DNA from: Parus major
Taxonomy: Eukaryota > Chordata > Aves > Passeriformes > Paridae
Direction: 5' to 3'
Length of the DNA: 64,000 nt
Assembly (NCBI RefSeq): GCF_001522545.3
Contig: NC_031770.1
Coordinates: forward strand, 106,990,130 to 107,054,129
Shown: positions 25,139 through 37,125 of the stretch, piece by piece
Position numbering within the stretch: position 1 is the first letter of the stretch
Layout: the number at the start of each line of letters is the position of its first letter
Translations under genes and position numbers: made by a program
Notes under the pieces: generated by a model
Database searches by the model: none
Seen by the model: the letters and a program-made list of their open reading frames with translations, nothing else
Told to the model about the DNA's origin: nothing

Positions 25139-27544
25139 CTGGAAGAAAATTCAAGAGTTACAAGTTGATGTCCAGGTGTGTTTGGCACGATGGAATATGT
25201 CATGTCACGTGGAAGTGCTCAAGGCCAGGCTGGATGTGGCTCTGAGCAATCTGGTCTAGCTGGAAGCTGTCCCTGTGGGGCTTTTGGAACTGGATGGTCT
25301 TTGAGCTCCCTTCCAACCCAAACCATTCTATGATTCTGTGAAATATGAATTTGCTTGACTGTTTGACAACAACTCTGTGGTGTTCATCTTAGCTCTTTGG
25401 AGGTGTCCATAGTGACCCTGAGCTCACCTGGTGCCTCATGAAGACATAGGCACACTCACATGGAAGGCTCCACCTATCCTTATTTCGTATATTTGCTTTA
25501 ATTTGTGATGAATTACAACTGAGAGGAGTCCAAACTAAAGAAATCCAAACCAGCTCAGCAACAGTTGCAGGAATTTCTCCCGTAATTTCAATTCTTTAAT
25601 GTAATTCCAATTCTTTAATATAACTTAGGATTTTTCCTATTCTTTATCTCCTATGTTACCCGACTAAAGCTTAAACTCAGTGACTGAAAAACAAGGCTTT
25701 ACAGTGAAAATAAGATATCTAAGATTTAATTTTACTTTTTCATTCTTTTCCAGTACAGAAAACCACCATAGCTGTCCTGTCAGAATTATGTGTAATACAT
25801 GTTTTCATGTATCTTTGCTCCTTTTTTTAATTAAATGCAAACAGAATTCCTGGAGAACATTGTCTCCCTGCTTATCTTTCATACAGCTTTAATTCTTCTG
25901 GGAAAAGTTCCAGTTTATAGAGTTTTCATCATCAACTACCTGTTCAACCTACCAGAAAGAACTAACAAATTTAAATCTTCAACTTTGCAGAAACTTAGAA
26001 TATGGTGATATAACACCTTGGACAACATCTTGGAACCCCCAACTCATTTGTAGCCTCTGACTCACAGGGGAGTGAGTCAGAAATGATTTTCACTCATTTC
26101 ACTCCAACATTAAGGAGATTTCTTCAGGGTTTCAGAGTGACTTAAAACCCAAAAAAAGAAACACCTGTAATTTTCATGTTTCCAGCATCCCTTCCCAGCT
26201 GATTTTACATGTCCAGGTCACTGGAAGGAAAATGAGCATTGCCTGACAAATGATGTATTCATGTGTGATGGCTGAGAGACAGAAAGCTGGTTTGTTGTGC
26301 TCAGGGGTGGACAAACAAAGCAGCAATATCATAAGTATTAAAAGAGAAACAGTTTTTAACCACCTAGACTAAGGATGATAAGCATGTTTGTTTAGTGCTC
26401 TCCATCTTCTATGGACCACCATGATCAGAACATGTGAGAATAAAGGTTTTGAATCATTTTCTGTCTTGTGAACTAAGATGTCATGTTAAACACCACAGCT
26501 GGTGGCATGAGTACAGTCAGCCATTACATATTCACTTCAGCTCACCAGTTCTGTGAAAAATTGTCTGTGATTTGGGTTACCACTGAATTATTTTGAGAAG
26601 GCTTCTATGGAAAGAACTGAAATCCTGCTTAATATTATTGGTGTATCTAAAACTCAGCGAAGGAGACCTCTGTACTCCCATGGGCACATCAGGGTCTGTG
26701 ATAGGACATCTTGGCACTGCACCACAGCTTTTATCTGCTCACACAGACTGGCTTACTTACACTTCCTAGCTGCAGATATTCCTTCCAGCTTCACATGATC
26801 GATATTTTATGTCATTATAAAGAAATCTGTTGTGTCCCTCAAGTCACATGGGCAAGCTGTTTATTACTTGTAAAGTCACCTTGAGCATTCCCTGTATTTG
26901 GATGGGAATTTAGTCCCTCAGGGTTCAAGAACATCTTTTCTAAACTGTGACAATATCATTTGACTGGAAAGAATGAAGCATAAAATACATCATATTCCAG
27001 AGGTACAAGATATTGATGGATATGGTGGTAGCACCTTACACTGCTAAATTCATTTCATCCTCTCAGGTTCCATTTCCATATTTGAGAGACTATTTCACAT
27101 TATGACTTATTGCCCTTCCAAATCTCTCAGGTGTTTTAAATAGCTTGTCACACACTGCAGAGGAATTTAGGCATCTAATAAGGAATATTTTTATGTGTTG
27201 CTCCATAAGACCCTGCAATATGTGCAGTACTTACTTCTGTTAATGCTAATGGGTCTTGATAGACATAAAGTGATTTGTCTATGAGGGGTTACAAAAACTC
27301 ATGGCTTAAGCAGACAGCACAGGGACAACAGCAAAGGTGTTATGTCTAATAAAATGAATTTAACTGGGATTTCTTGGATCATGCAAACACGTTTCTCTCC
27401 TCTGTGTACTCCCCTCTATATTTAAGAAAAGTATTCTGATGAGCTTAATTATTATGTCAGTGTAGTGAACTATAGCACTTAATAGAGCTTTTCTGCACTC
27501 ACAGATAATATAGTTACCTATATATAGATACATATTTCTCTTAC
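25139..27544 (-). other. OPN5: OPN5 intron 3 (phase 1)
   Basis: A 2.4-kb intron with donor GTAAGA and a polypyrimidine-rich acceptor TTTTCTTCCAG. It holds an antisense (plus-strand) CR1 3' end at 25190-25340, starting only about 50 bases from the acceptor. The rest is unique AT-rich DNA without recognisable genes. Confidence 0.85.
25190..25340 (+). mobile_element. CR1 LINE 3' end in OPN5 intron 3
   Basis: A plus-strand CR1 3' end with GTGCTCAAGGCCAGGCTGGATG, GAGCAATCTGGTCTAGCTGGAAG, CCCTTCCAACCCAAACCATT and the terminal CTATGATTCTGTG. It is 5'-truncated to about 150 bases and lies antisense to the host gene, close upstream (gene sense) of an exon. Confidence 0.85.
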
Positions 27545-27715
27545 CATAGGACAAGTGGCAGATTTTCAGGTACCTGTCCAGGCTGACAGCTGTCATGGTG
27601 ATGAGGCTCCCACAGCCAAAGAAGAAGCCAGCCCAGCCATACCAGCGGCAGCCTATCCACCCAAACATCCAGCGGTGGGAAAAGAAGGAGATGATGCTGA
27701 AGGGTTTGCCTACAA
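27545..27715 (-). CDS. OPN5: OPN5 exon: helix 2 end and helix 3 with DRY
   Basis: This 171-base exon completes V87 and encodes residues 88-143 plus the first base of G144. It follows a CTCCTTTTGAAG acceptor. It reads VGKPFSIISFFSHRWMFGW, then GCRWYGWAGFFFGCGSLI, then TAVSLDRYLKICHLSY. C109 is the conserved helix 3 disulfide cysteine. Three residues further is Y112, not the glutamate of visual opsins, which agrees with OPN5 using E180 instead. D133-R134-Y135 is the G-protein-coupling motif. The donor is GTAAGA. The run GWAGFFFGCGSLITMTAVSL is highly characteristic of the OPN5 family. Confidence 0.96.
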
Positions 27716-27870
27716 CTTCAAAAGGAGAAGAGAATGGCATGAAGAGAATGATAAAATCCATCCTTGAGAAAACCTCCTTGTATCAGAAAAGCAAACCCCA
27801 TCCCTTGCAAAAAACTTAGACCCTTAAAAATGCTCTGCACCATGCAGAAAGGGCTTCAGGCACAGTATGT

Positions 27871-28123
27871 GGTGACTTTAAGCTGGAGGGTAAATTTAGA
27901 TGGGATATTAGGAAGCAAGTCTTTACTGTGAGGCTGGTGTCACTGTCATGGGCTGCCCAGAGAAGCTGTGGATATCCCACCTCTGGAAGTGTCCAAGGCC
28001 AGGTGGGATGGGGCTTGGAGCAACCTGGTACACTGGAAGGTGTCCCTGCCCATGGCAGGGGGTTGGAACAAGATGGTCTAAAGACCATGAAGTGCTTCCA
28101 AGCCAGAGCATTCTGTGATTCCA
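27871..28123 (+). mobile_element. CR1 LINE 3' end in OPN5 intron 2
   Basis: A plus-strand CR1 with GGTAAATTTAGATGGGATATTAGGAAG, GGGCTGCCCAGAGAAGCTGTGG, GGAAGTGTCCAAGGCCAGG, GGTGTCCCTGCCCATGGCAGGGGGTTGG and the closing ATTCTGTGATTCC. It starts about 155 bases upstream (gene sense) of the 27545-27715 exon and is antisense to the gene. Confidence 0.9.
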
Positions 28124-30279
28124 CGGCTTGTGAACGCTCCACAGCCAGGACTGAGCCTAAGAGAGCTGTAGCTAGATCCCAGGGCACCCATCATGTGGTA
28201 GCATGAGCCAAGTCTGCAGAAGGGCTGGAAATAGGTGCTTTACTATAAACCACAGGAACCAGAGGAAAACCACCACTCTGGAACTAATCATAGGCAGGTT
28301 CTTCTCATCATGAAACCTTCAGAGGATGTGTTAAATCCACATGCCAGTACCTAAACAGGATGGGTGATGGTGAGTCAGAGCTTGAAACATGCACAGATCT
28401 ACATCCCTGTAACCAACTGGGTGTCTTCCACACAAGGTAAAGAAATTTGCCTTCAAAAAGGACTTTTTCAAACCTGTCAAGGCCCAGCAGTAGGATACAC
28501 AGTGAGGTAAAGTGTTAGGTGGGAAGGAAAGATATGGACTGGAGCTGCAGAAGTGGTTTCAGCTCCTCTCCACGTCACACATTTCTCTGGTGCCTCCTAG
28601 CAAGTGACTGCACAAAAATATCAAAACATTCTAAGCTTCCCCAAAGAGATGGGAAATGAGTAATCATTTTTGAGGCTTTCTCTTAGTGGCATTTTAGCTC
28701 ATTCCTCTCCAGGTAAAAGTGAATGCTGAATTATGGAAGAAGTGAAGTTTGGTCAAATGGTATTCCATTCTCACCTTAAAGCAGGTTTACATTTTCCATA
28801 TCCTTTGTAAGTATTGTGACAAAGAGAAAGTTTAAAAATTGTAATTATCTAGTTGGAAATCACCTCTTTCTCCTAATTATTACCTTTTTCTTGGTCTAAA
28901 TTTAGGCAAAGAAAAAAAATCAACTTTAATGGAACAGAAAGCTCAAAAATTTATAATCTAGGGACATCTGTTTTCCAAACATTTCAGTTTTACTTACCAG
29001 CCTGATCTTAAATTCTTCCAGGCCTGTACATGCCAACTGCAACATTCAAACAACATTAAATATTGAACTCCACATTCCTGTGACTGTGTTCCTTCCTGCA
29101 CAGGAGTAGCTCGAGCACCTCAAGGACTTGAAAACACCTCAGCTTCCCTGGGCTGGTTTCCCTGGCTGAACTACAGTGTTTGTAATGTCACAGAAGCTCA
29201 GTGAATTGGTTTATGAAAAGGGCAAAAATTGTCTTGCAAACTGCATTTCCACAAAGCAACCTATTCATAGAAAACAAGACAAAAATCTCTATTTTCTTGA
29301 AGTGATATGTAGGAAAATATTTTTCCTAAAAACATTCCATTTCACACTGAACTGATGTAAAACCATGCATTCTTTTTTCATTCTTAACAGAAAATTAAAG
29401 TATTTCCTCCAAAACCAAATCTAGCAGAAAATTGCCTTTGCTCCATCTTCTATGCCAAAAGCATCAGGATTTAAAACCCTTCAAAATCAGATGCATTTTT
29501 AAAAAGGTATTTTTGAGTTACTTTCCTTCAGCCTAAGCCTGTAAGTGAAGTTCTGCCTGGACCTGCAGGATGTTCCCAGATCAATGCATGATGTGCTTTT
29601 CTCCAAGCAGAATAAATGCACTTTTGATTTTTCAAGCAAAAGCTGACCTCAAGGATTAAGGTTTCAAGAAAAAAATTAAATATGACAAGGTCTAGGTTAT
29701 GTGCTAACAATCAAGTCAGCAACTTTAGGCATAAAAGTGACTGATGGATTTAAAGGCTGGCACATTTCTATGCACAAAATCAAATTTCTCTTCAGCTGCA
29801 GGACTCAAAGCAGCCCAGAGCACGGTGTCAGTGCAAAAAGAGGCTGATGCAGGTTTGAGCAAGGGGCTGCTGCCACCCTGTGGAAATCTTCAGGAAGCAG
29901 AACTCTTCAAAATGTTGTTAAGACAAGTGTGTGAAATATGAAGACTTTGCGGAAAAAAATCCTATCTTCAGTTTGTCCAGCAGACAGAACCCATAACATT
30001 TATCAACTTAGCACCTTCCATTAATTAAAAAAAAAAAAAAATAAAAAAATAGAGAAGTGAGAAAATCAAGCATGGCTCTGGCAATCACTATTTTTAATTC
30101 CAAAATGTAAATCCCAGATATCTTGAACTCCCCATGGAAGAAAGCAAGGTGGTGCACTGGTGACAGACCTGAACAGAGACATTGGCAGCCCTCACACTAA
30201 GAGGGGTCCCAAACAAGCTGAACTTTGAATGGTTGGGACACACAGTTTTTATGGTTAGGAGATTCCTGTTAAATTCATT

Positions 30280-30445
30280 GAATCATAAAATCACAGAATA
30301 TTTTGGATTGGAAGAGATCTCAAAGACCATCTCATCCCAACCCCCCTGCCCTGGGCAGGGACACCTTCCACTATCCCAGGTTGCTCCAAGCCCATCCAGC
30401 CTGGCCCTGGACACTTCCAGGGATCCAGGGGCTTCTCTGGGCAAT
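30280..30445 (-). mobile_element. CR1 LINE 3' end, truncated
   Basis: A minus-strand CR1 3' end (plus reading AATCATAAAATCACAGAATA, then CCCCCCTGCCCTGGGCAGGGACACC, CCCATCCAGCCTGGCC and GCTTCTCTGGGCAA). It is truncated after about 165 bases and has the same orientation as OPN5. Confidence 0.88.
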
Positions 30446-31749
30446 ATTCAGAATATAAAGCTGGGGAAATTCTCCTGAAACACTCTTTCTCATTGGAGTG
30501 ACTAATATGAGCCTCATAATACAGATTCTTAAAACACCAAGGAAATGGGAATATCACAGGGGAGAGAAAAGCCACTCTGGGTTTTCCCTGAACTTCTAAG
30601 TGTTGAGAGATGGAAGTAGTGTGTGCATGACAGAAATGCCAAAGAGATCACTGGGATTTCTCTGTGTGGTAGCAGTGATATTCATACCAACATCTCTCTT
30701 CTACTGAATTATTATTTCCTTCAGAAGTCCATGTTTACTGACCAAAATCACTGGAATCCACAGGGATGAGCAGATCTTTGGTCTTGTTCTGTGAGAGCTC
30801 AAACAAGCATCAGCCTGGGGAGGCTGGGAGCCATCATTTTATATTTTTCACTGATATTTTTGGCATTTAGATGAGGGCAAAAGCATCTGGCAGAGACAAG
30901 GGTAGGAAAAGGCTGCACTGGAGCAGAGGGCAGAGGTCCCAGTGTATATAACACATTGGGGACAGATGACCCTGCAAGCATGAGAATATAATTCCATTTA
31001 TATGGCACAGGGGAGATCCCATGGTTAGTTGGATCCTGTTATCCCTGGCATCCAAAATATCCTTTTCTAAAGGACATCCATCCCTTTTTCTGTATTTACC
31101 CATGAGCAGCTGAATTAGACTCATGTCAAAAGCCAAAACAACCATCTCTGCAACTCTGGATAAACCTCTCCAAAGCTCCCTCCTCCAATGCCAGGACATC
31201 CAGACAAGGGGGTGAAACAAAAAATCCTCCCAGTTGGCTCATACTCTACAGATTGACAAAAATGCTTACTTTTCCTGATCCAGAGACAAAGGAGGTTGGC
31301 CATTAGCTTTGATGGGGTGATGGCCACTGGCATTTTCCAATTATTTGGCAAAATGTGTATTTTTGAGGCATTTGGATCCTTTCTATTTCACCCTATGGCA
31401 AGAAAACATAATTTTCTGCACCTGTAATCCGAGGTATTTTGTGGTTATAGCCAGGGTGCACATGGAAGCTGCCTGTGGACACCTGCCCAGTGCTGGGGTG
31501 GACAGGAGCTCTGCCTGTTTGATAAAATCAACCCTAATTTTTCCTCTGTACTGTTCATTTCTTCCCACCAAGCTGTTCAGGAATGTTGTTTTCAGTCCTC
31601 TTCTATTCTTTACATGCAAATAATAGAGCAGAAATATCGGCAGCAAAAGGCATTTGGTGCTCCCATGACTTCCAGAGGAATGTCTCTTGCTGCTGCCAGG
31701 CAGAATGGTGAGATAGTAAAAAGAAGGGAAAATAAAAACATTAAATTAC

Positions 31750-31869
31750 CTGAAATGCCCAGATCACACACTGCTAAATTAACAGTCATTATCTCAGCAG
31801 GTCTCAGCTTCTTTTTTCGCTTTGAGGACATAAAAATAACATACCCGTTCCCCAGAGTTGAAAGGATCC
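31750..31869 (-). CDS. OPN5: OPN5 exon: helix 1 end, loop 1, helix 2 start
   Basis: This 120-base exon starts after a CATTATTACAG acceptor, completes G47 and encodes residues 48-86 plus one base of V87. It reads ILSTLGNGYVIFMSS, then KRKKKLRPAEIMTV and NLAVCDLGIS. GN at about 53-54 is the helix 1 asparagine (N1.50) found in nearly all class A receptors. KRKKKLRPAE is the first intracellular loop. NLAVCD is helix 2 with the conserved aspartate. The donor is GTAATT. This exon matches mammalian OPN5 very closely, and the basic loop helps separate it from OPN5L1/L2. Confidence 0.95.
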
Positions 31870-32893
31870 CTGTAATAATGGAAAATAGAATAACATTCAA
31901 ACTAGAGTCATCTTCAAAACCAGCAATACTCCATCTTCCTTATGAAATTCCCTGATACTTGCAGCCTGAAGCTGTGGTCCCTAAGGCTGGGCATTTTACT
32001 CTGAAACCTGATCCCCTCTTGTCACAGTGCAGCTCCCAGAGACCTCAAGTGCAGGCACATCCCTCCCACAGCAAATGCTGTTTTCCCCTCTGCAGCAGGG
32101 CATTGCTTCCACCACCTGAGCCTGCACAGCCATCGATGGAAATCTCACAACAGAAACCCCAGAATCCTTCTGCTCTGGCCAGCCCAGCTCTCACTCAAAC
32201 ATTTATACAGCCATGAGAACGCAATTCAGCTCTCTGTAATCACAGGAACCAGAATCTGAGCAGTTTCAGCTTTATTAAATACTCTTATCAGACGTTGAAG
32301 GATAAATTTACAGTTTCATTTGAATTAATATATTAATATCAAGTCCTAAATCTTACATTAAAAATTATTTCTATCATAGGAAAGAAAAATTACAAAATAA
32401 ATCTGATTAATCTGATTTTAACTTCCAGGTGGAACTCAGTGCATGGGATCCTTCTCATATTGGCTGACATATTTTTCCCATATCATCACCCAAAGACCTG
32501 CAGGTACCAGCACTGCAAGTGGTTCATCTGCCATGGAATTTATCTCCCCAGTACAGAAAATTGTGGGGTTTCCAGTTCCCTTAAAGAAAATGTGCCTTCA
32601 CTAATTCATGTTTTAAAGAGTTTAAGGTCAGAGTGAGATTTTTGCTGTGGAAACACAGCACAACACAGATCATCCCTCTCTTGGAGCAAGAAGGTGAAAA
32701 ACCCGAAGGGACCATGGGCTATTGAGCCTCACACGAGAAGAGGGGAGACACTTAAGGAGGAGGGAAATGCAGAAGAGTGAAGAGCAAAGAGTGACTGTGC
32801 AGCCCTTGCCTCCCAAAGGAGACCTACAACAGCACTGAGGGAAACTCTGGAGAGGAGTTCAGCCCAGGGAAGGGTGTGGGAAGGGTGTTTTCA

Positions 32894-32951
32894 ATAAGTA
32901 TTTTAGGTTTAAAGGGTGAGGAAGGGTGATCTCCATAAGAATTTTAGGTTT
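32894..32951. repeat. Short direct duplication, 41-base spacing
   Basis: The motif ATAAGTATTTTAGGTTT (32894-32910) recurs as ATAAGAATTTTAGGTTT at 32935-32951, each preceded by GGGAAGGGTG/GGAAGGGTG-like sequence. This is a two-copy local tandem duplication inside OPN5 intron 1. Confidence 0.8.
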
Positions 32952-32998
32952 GACACCTTTTTTCTCACTACCTAAATCAGTAATTAAACATTAAGCTC

Positions 32999-33086
32999 TG
33001 GGGGTTGGAACCACGTGATGAGAGTTGGAATGAGATGATCTTTAAGGTCCATCCAACCCAAACCATTCTGTGATTCCATGATTCTG
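32999..33086 (+). mobile_element. CR1 LINE 3' terminal fragment
   Basis: Only the last 90 or so bases of a plus-strand CR1 are visible: GGGGTTGGAA, GAGATGATCTTTAAGGTCC, ATCCAACCCAAACCATTCTG and TGATTCCATGATTCTG. Confidence 0.8.
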
Positions 33087-33229
33087 AATTTATTCTTTTC
33101 AAGGAGTCTGTTGGCCCACTGCACTAACTGGGAGTGGATCTTCCTGTCTTTATCCACACCCTGTCTTCATCCTCACTGCGTTTTCTCTGTTGGAATTTGA
33201 AATAAAAACCTCTCTGAGTCCCTGAGAGA

Positions 33230-34008
33230 GAGAAAAGTATTAAAATATATTAAACCACATAGACATGAAATAAGAGTGTAGGTTTTAGTTTTAAGTAAGT
33301 AAAAATATAGCTTAAGTGCCTTAAGAGGCTGTGTTAGCTTGGGAAAAGCCCTAAGGCCTAGTTTAAAGTTCAGAAATTATACCTTTCATAGATTCAACTT
33401 AGTCCTAGACACAATGAAAACACTGGAAGAATATAACTTACATTTCTAGATAGAGCAGATAGAACTAAATACATAAACAGATAATGCTCCATACATAGGC
33501 TTTAGGTAAGGACTGACGCTGCTAATTAGACTGCTAATAAGGACTGACTTTAAATTAGAATTAAGCTTAGACTGGTGTAGAAAGAATGTTTTAGAGTCAT
33601 GTTTTTAGCTGACTGGATGATTTACTAATTTAATCCCCTGTATTATCCCTGTGTACACATGCACACACGAAGAGGAACAGCAGCAGCACCATCATCATCC
33701 TCACCCAGAGAAGAAGAACAATTGCAGCTGCTTCTGGGGCCTGGATCAAGGAAACTCCTGGGTAGCTGCTGCTCGGAATTGGGGACTTTATGCCAAAAGC
33801 TTTTAGCACAGACTTTAATTCTCTGAACTCTTTGCCTTCGAGATTGATACATTCATACAATAAACATCTTTATAGACCTGGAGACCCCCGTGAACAACTC
33901 GACATTTCTCTGCCTCTTTCCTCCCTGTCCGGCTCTGAGGGCTGTCCTGAGTGCTTGGCTCCCTGCTGAGGCCAACTCATCACACTGCTCCAAAGAAAAG
34001 TCATAAAC
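33230..34008 (+). mobile_element. LTR-like retroelement sequence, poorly bounded
   Basis: This AT-rich then C-rich block includes AATAAA at 33859-33864, followed by a CT-rich segment typical of the R-U5 part of avian LTRs. No clear TG...CA ends are found, and no gag or pol frame is present. It directly abuts a better-defined LTR at 34009, so it may be a separate element or a host for that insertion. Confidence 0.35.
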
Positions 34009-34699
34009 TGTTGTAGTTGATAGTTAGAAATGTATCTTTTCCCATCTTTTAGTTGTGATCCCCACGCCCCCACCCAGCTTCTCTTTCTCCTGTTTACCTG
34101 GCATCAAGTCACCACGGTTACTGAAGTTTCTCTCCTCAGCCCCACGGCAGAGGCCGGATAGAGTAAAGAGAGGACCCTGCTGGCATTTCCAGCTGCTTGA
34201 AGTTTCTTTAGCCCAGGAGACCCTTCTTTCCAACACGGAAGTTTGTAACTCTATTTTCCTGTCCCAGAATGCCTGTGAGCTATGGAAGCTGAGAGGGCAT
34301 GCTTACCTTCCCTTCCCTTTCTTTCCCCCCTGTGCTGCCAGGAAACCAAGCTCCCCCTCTCTCCCCCTCTGCCCCTCTGTGAAGAATACTCCTACACCTT
34401 TGTGGGCATTTGAAGAAGTTAGTGTCTGTTATTTCTTATCTTAGCGTGTGTAACCTTGATTTGTAGAAAGTTTGTAAGATGTACTAACTGAGAAAAATAA
34501 TTGGCTCTCTCTATGATGTTCCCTCCCTCCGAGAAACCCTATTAAAAGAGACCCCCAGACCCCAAATCCTTGTTCTCTCGCCCTTTGGATTCCCCTTCAC
34601 AGAAATAAACTGTGGAATGCAAACCAGAGAGAGAGTCCCCCCCTGATTTCTTTATTCACTCTATAGACTTGGATTCTTGAAGAAAATCAGTGAACCCCA
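34009..34699 (+). mobile_element. Probable solo LTR of an endogenous retrovirus
   Basis: This 691-base block begins TGTTG and ends CCCCA. Near its right end is a TATA-like TATTAAAAG at about 34540, followed about 60 bases later by AATAAA at 34603-34608, the spacing expected of an LTR U3-R boundary. Flanks are TAAAC (34004-34008) and CAAAC (34700-34704), which could be a 5-base target duplication with one mismatch. No internal retroviral genes lie next to it, so it is read as a solo LTR. Family is unassigned. Confidence 0.5.
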
Positions 34700-36920
34700 C
34701 AAACATATGCTGGCTCCAAACTCAAGTGAAGAGAAACCTCATCACTGAGCTGGCCAGGCCACACTCGAGCAGATCGAGTCAATAAACAACCCAACTCTGC
34801 TCTTGATAACCATCAAATCACCCTTTGTGCTGCCTTGCACACGGGGCTCTGCTGGGGCAATCTCTGTTTCCAGAAGGCCCCAGAACCCTCCAGCCTCCCA
34901 GCAATGTTTTACTCTCCAAATCTTGTACCTTTCAATACCCTGTAATTTTCATCTGAGTCTTCTGGCAGGCCAGACCTCAGAAAATGAAGTTCAGTAATTA
35001 AATGGGAATTTAATTATTTAGTGATTAATTTGGTAATTCAGTAATAAATAATCCCATATTTAAATGGGTATTTTATTATTTACACTGGTCCATCAATGGC
35101 AGTATTCCCTTGCAAGGGTGCTTTGTCCTCACAAAATCAAGAAACCCAACCAGAGAATATCCATGAGACAGAGAGAGAAATCGCTCCCAGAAGCTAAAAC
35201 CAAATTATTTATCAAGAAATATGAGTGACCGAGAAATCAAAAGTTCACCAAATTCAGGAGAAAAATACTTTGATTTTGAATTTTTCTGTATTAAATGCAA
35301 CACTTACTGGAAAGTTTTTATTTTTATATTGACAATATTATTTTCTATATTATTTTATAAAATAAACAGGACAGAAGCTCCTTATTATTGATCTTAGGTT
35401 TTCTCATCAAGTTTGATTCACCCTTGGTGAATTAAATTTTAAGAACAACCTACTTTTGTGGCTCTGTAAATTTAATCAGAATTATAAACAGATAGAGGTA
35501 TTCATATGAGTCATTTTCTTCCTTGCAGCTGAATGAATGAATCTCAATGCTGCGAGCATTTTTCATATATTTTAATCCTTCTTTCTCTTAATACCATTTT
35601 CCTCTCCAGTGATATTTAGGATAACTAGAGTGCCAGCATCCAGTTTGAAATACCTTTTGAAAGCATTTGACATTTTCCTGAATCTTTTTCAACTGACTGG
35701 CAGTCTAGAGAGACATCTCTATCAGCCAAGTAACTCTGAAATTGCCAAGTTGCTCTGAAACCACTGCTCATTATTAATGTCAATGTTTCAGAGAGCTCCA
35801 GCCCACTGATCTCCTAATCCCATAGCTGGAAGGGATTCTTTGATAATTTGTGATGCCTTTTGTCTATGCCTGCATCTGAAGATTGCTTATCTGAATCTTT
35901 TTTTAACTCCTTGGTGATCAAAACTTTATAACCTCCTGAGATGAGGCATTTCTCCTGTTGTGAAATGACTTTATCAGCAGTCAGCTGAAGCCCTTGCTGG
36001 AGCAGGTTCCCAGCTCTGGTAGGTTAAAAACAGGGGGAAAAGACTTTTCAGATATAAAAAAGAGGCTCTTTTCCAGGAGAACTGTCCATGGCACCCTGGC
36101 CCCATTACATATATACAAACAAAGAGCCAAGGGTGTGATAACTAAAGAAGTGACACCTGCAGAGACAGAGCCAGCCTGAGGCACACAGCCTGCAGCGAGA
36201 GGGAAAACTGTTTACAAGTAGCCAGCTGGAGAAATAAACTTCCACTTCTCCAACCTAACAGCAGTGCTAAACCATCAGAAAAAATAATATTTAAAAAAAA
36301 TAATTCAGGATTTTGTTTTCAATTAAGCTGTTTCATAACAGGCTGAGGAAGTGTGCACAACAGTTTGTAAATCAATAGTGACTTGCCAAGGGGTTTTAGA
36401 GCAGCTGACAGCCAGCTCAGTGGTTTGTCACCCTACCTGCCTGTACAGTGAATCAATCAAGGCAGAGATGAAAATGCTGATGGGGGAAGTGACAAAGACA
36501 AAAGAACTGGATTCTTATAACCATGTTCTTTGTCTGATTTTTTTTTCCCAGACTATTAGAAAGCTACATGTGGAAATTAACTACTCAGGACAAAGGATCA
36601 TGTACTCACAGAGAATTTATCAGACTAGTCAAGACTCCTGGTTTTCTTCAAAGAGAAAAAACAATTATTTTTTTGTATTTCAGATTGCAATACTTGAGGT
36701 GTACAACCACTCTGACCCTAAAAGCTCTGCTGAGTTTCCTGATAAGATCCAGCCTTGTCTGCTTCCCTGTACCTGCTGTCAGGATGTCCCCACAGGCCAT
36801 CCTCAGGAGGGGTCACAACTTCTTGGAAGGAATCTGCAAAGGAGTAGGCAATGCAGTCCAGTGGAAAAATGTGACAGGTTTAGTCTGAATCACAAGTCAC
36901 AATAAAAAAACACATACATG

Positions 36921-37125
36921 GAATCATAAAATCACTTAGGTTGGAAAAGACCTCCAAGATGATCAAGTCCAACTTTTGACTGACCACCACCATGGCCACC
37001 AAACCATACCACAAAATGCCACCTCCACTCATTTTCTGAACACTTCCAGGGCTGAAGGTTTCACTGTTCCCTGGGTACCCCATTCCTGTGCTCAACCATT
37101 ATTCCACTGAAGATTTTTTCTCCTA
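36921..37125 (-). mobile_element. CR1-type LINE 3' end, divergent subfamily
   Basis: Plus reading begins GAATCATAAAATCACTTAGG, then TTGGAAAAGACCTCCAAGATG, ATCAAGTCCAAC, CCATGGCCACC and GAACACTTCCAGGG. This is the variant CR1 3' end that lacks the CCCTGCCCATGGGCAGGG block. Minus orientation, same strand as OPN5. Confidence 0.8.

Larger units (their letters stand above)
27716..31749 (-). other. OPN5: OPN5 intron 2 (phase 1)
   Basis: A 4.0-kb intron with donor GTAATT and acceptor CTCCTTTTGAAG. It contains a plus-strand CR1 (27871-28123), a minus-strand CR1 (30280-30445) and an A-rich tract at about 30024-30050. Open frames of up to about 120 codons around 30867-31351 show no known domain and are treated as chance. 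Confidence 0.85.

Noticed and set aside
36351..36905. Plus-strand open frame of 184 codons
   Set aside because: No recognised domain, no splice or promoter context, and it lies within an OPN5 intron antisense to the gene. The composition looks like chance AT-rich coding, so it was not called.
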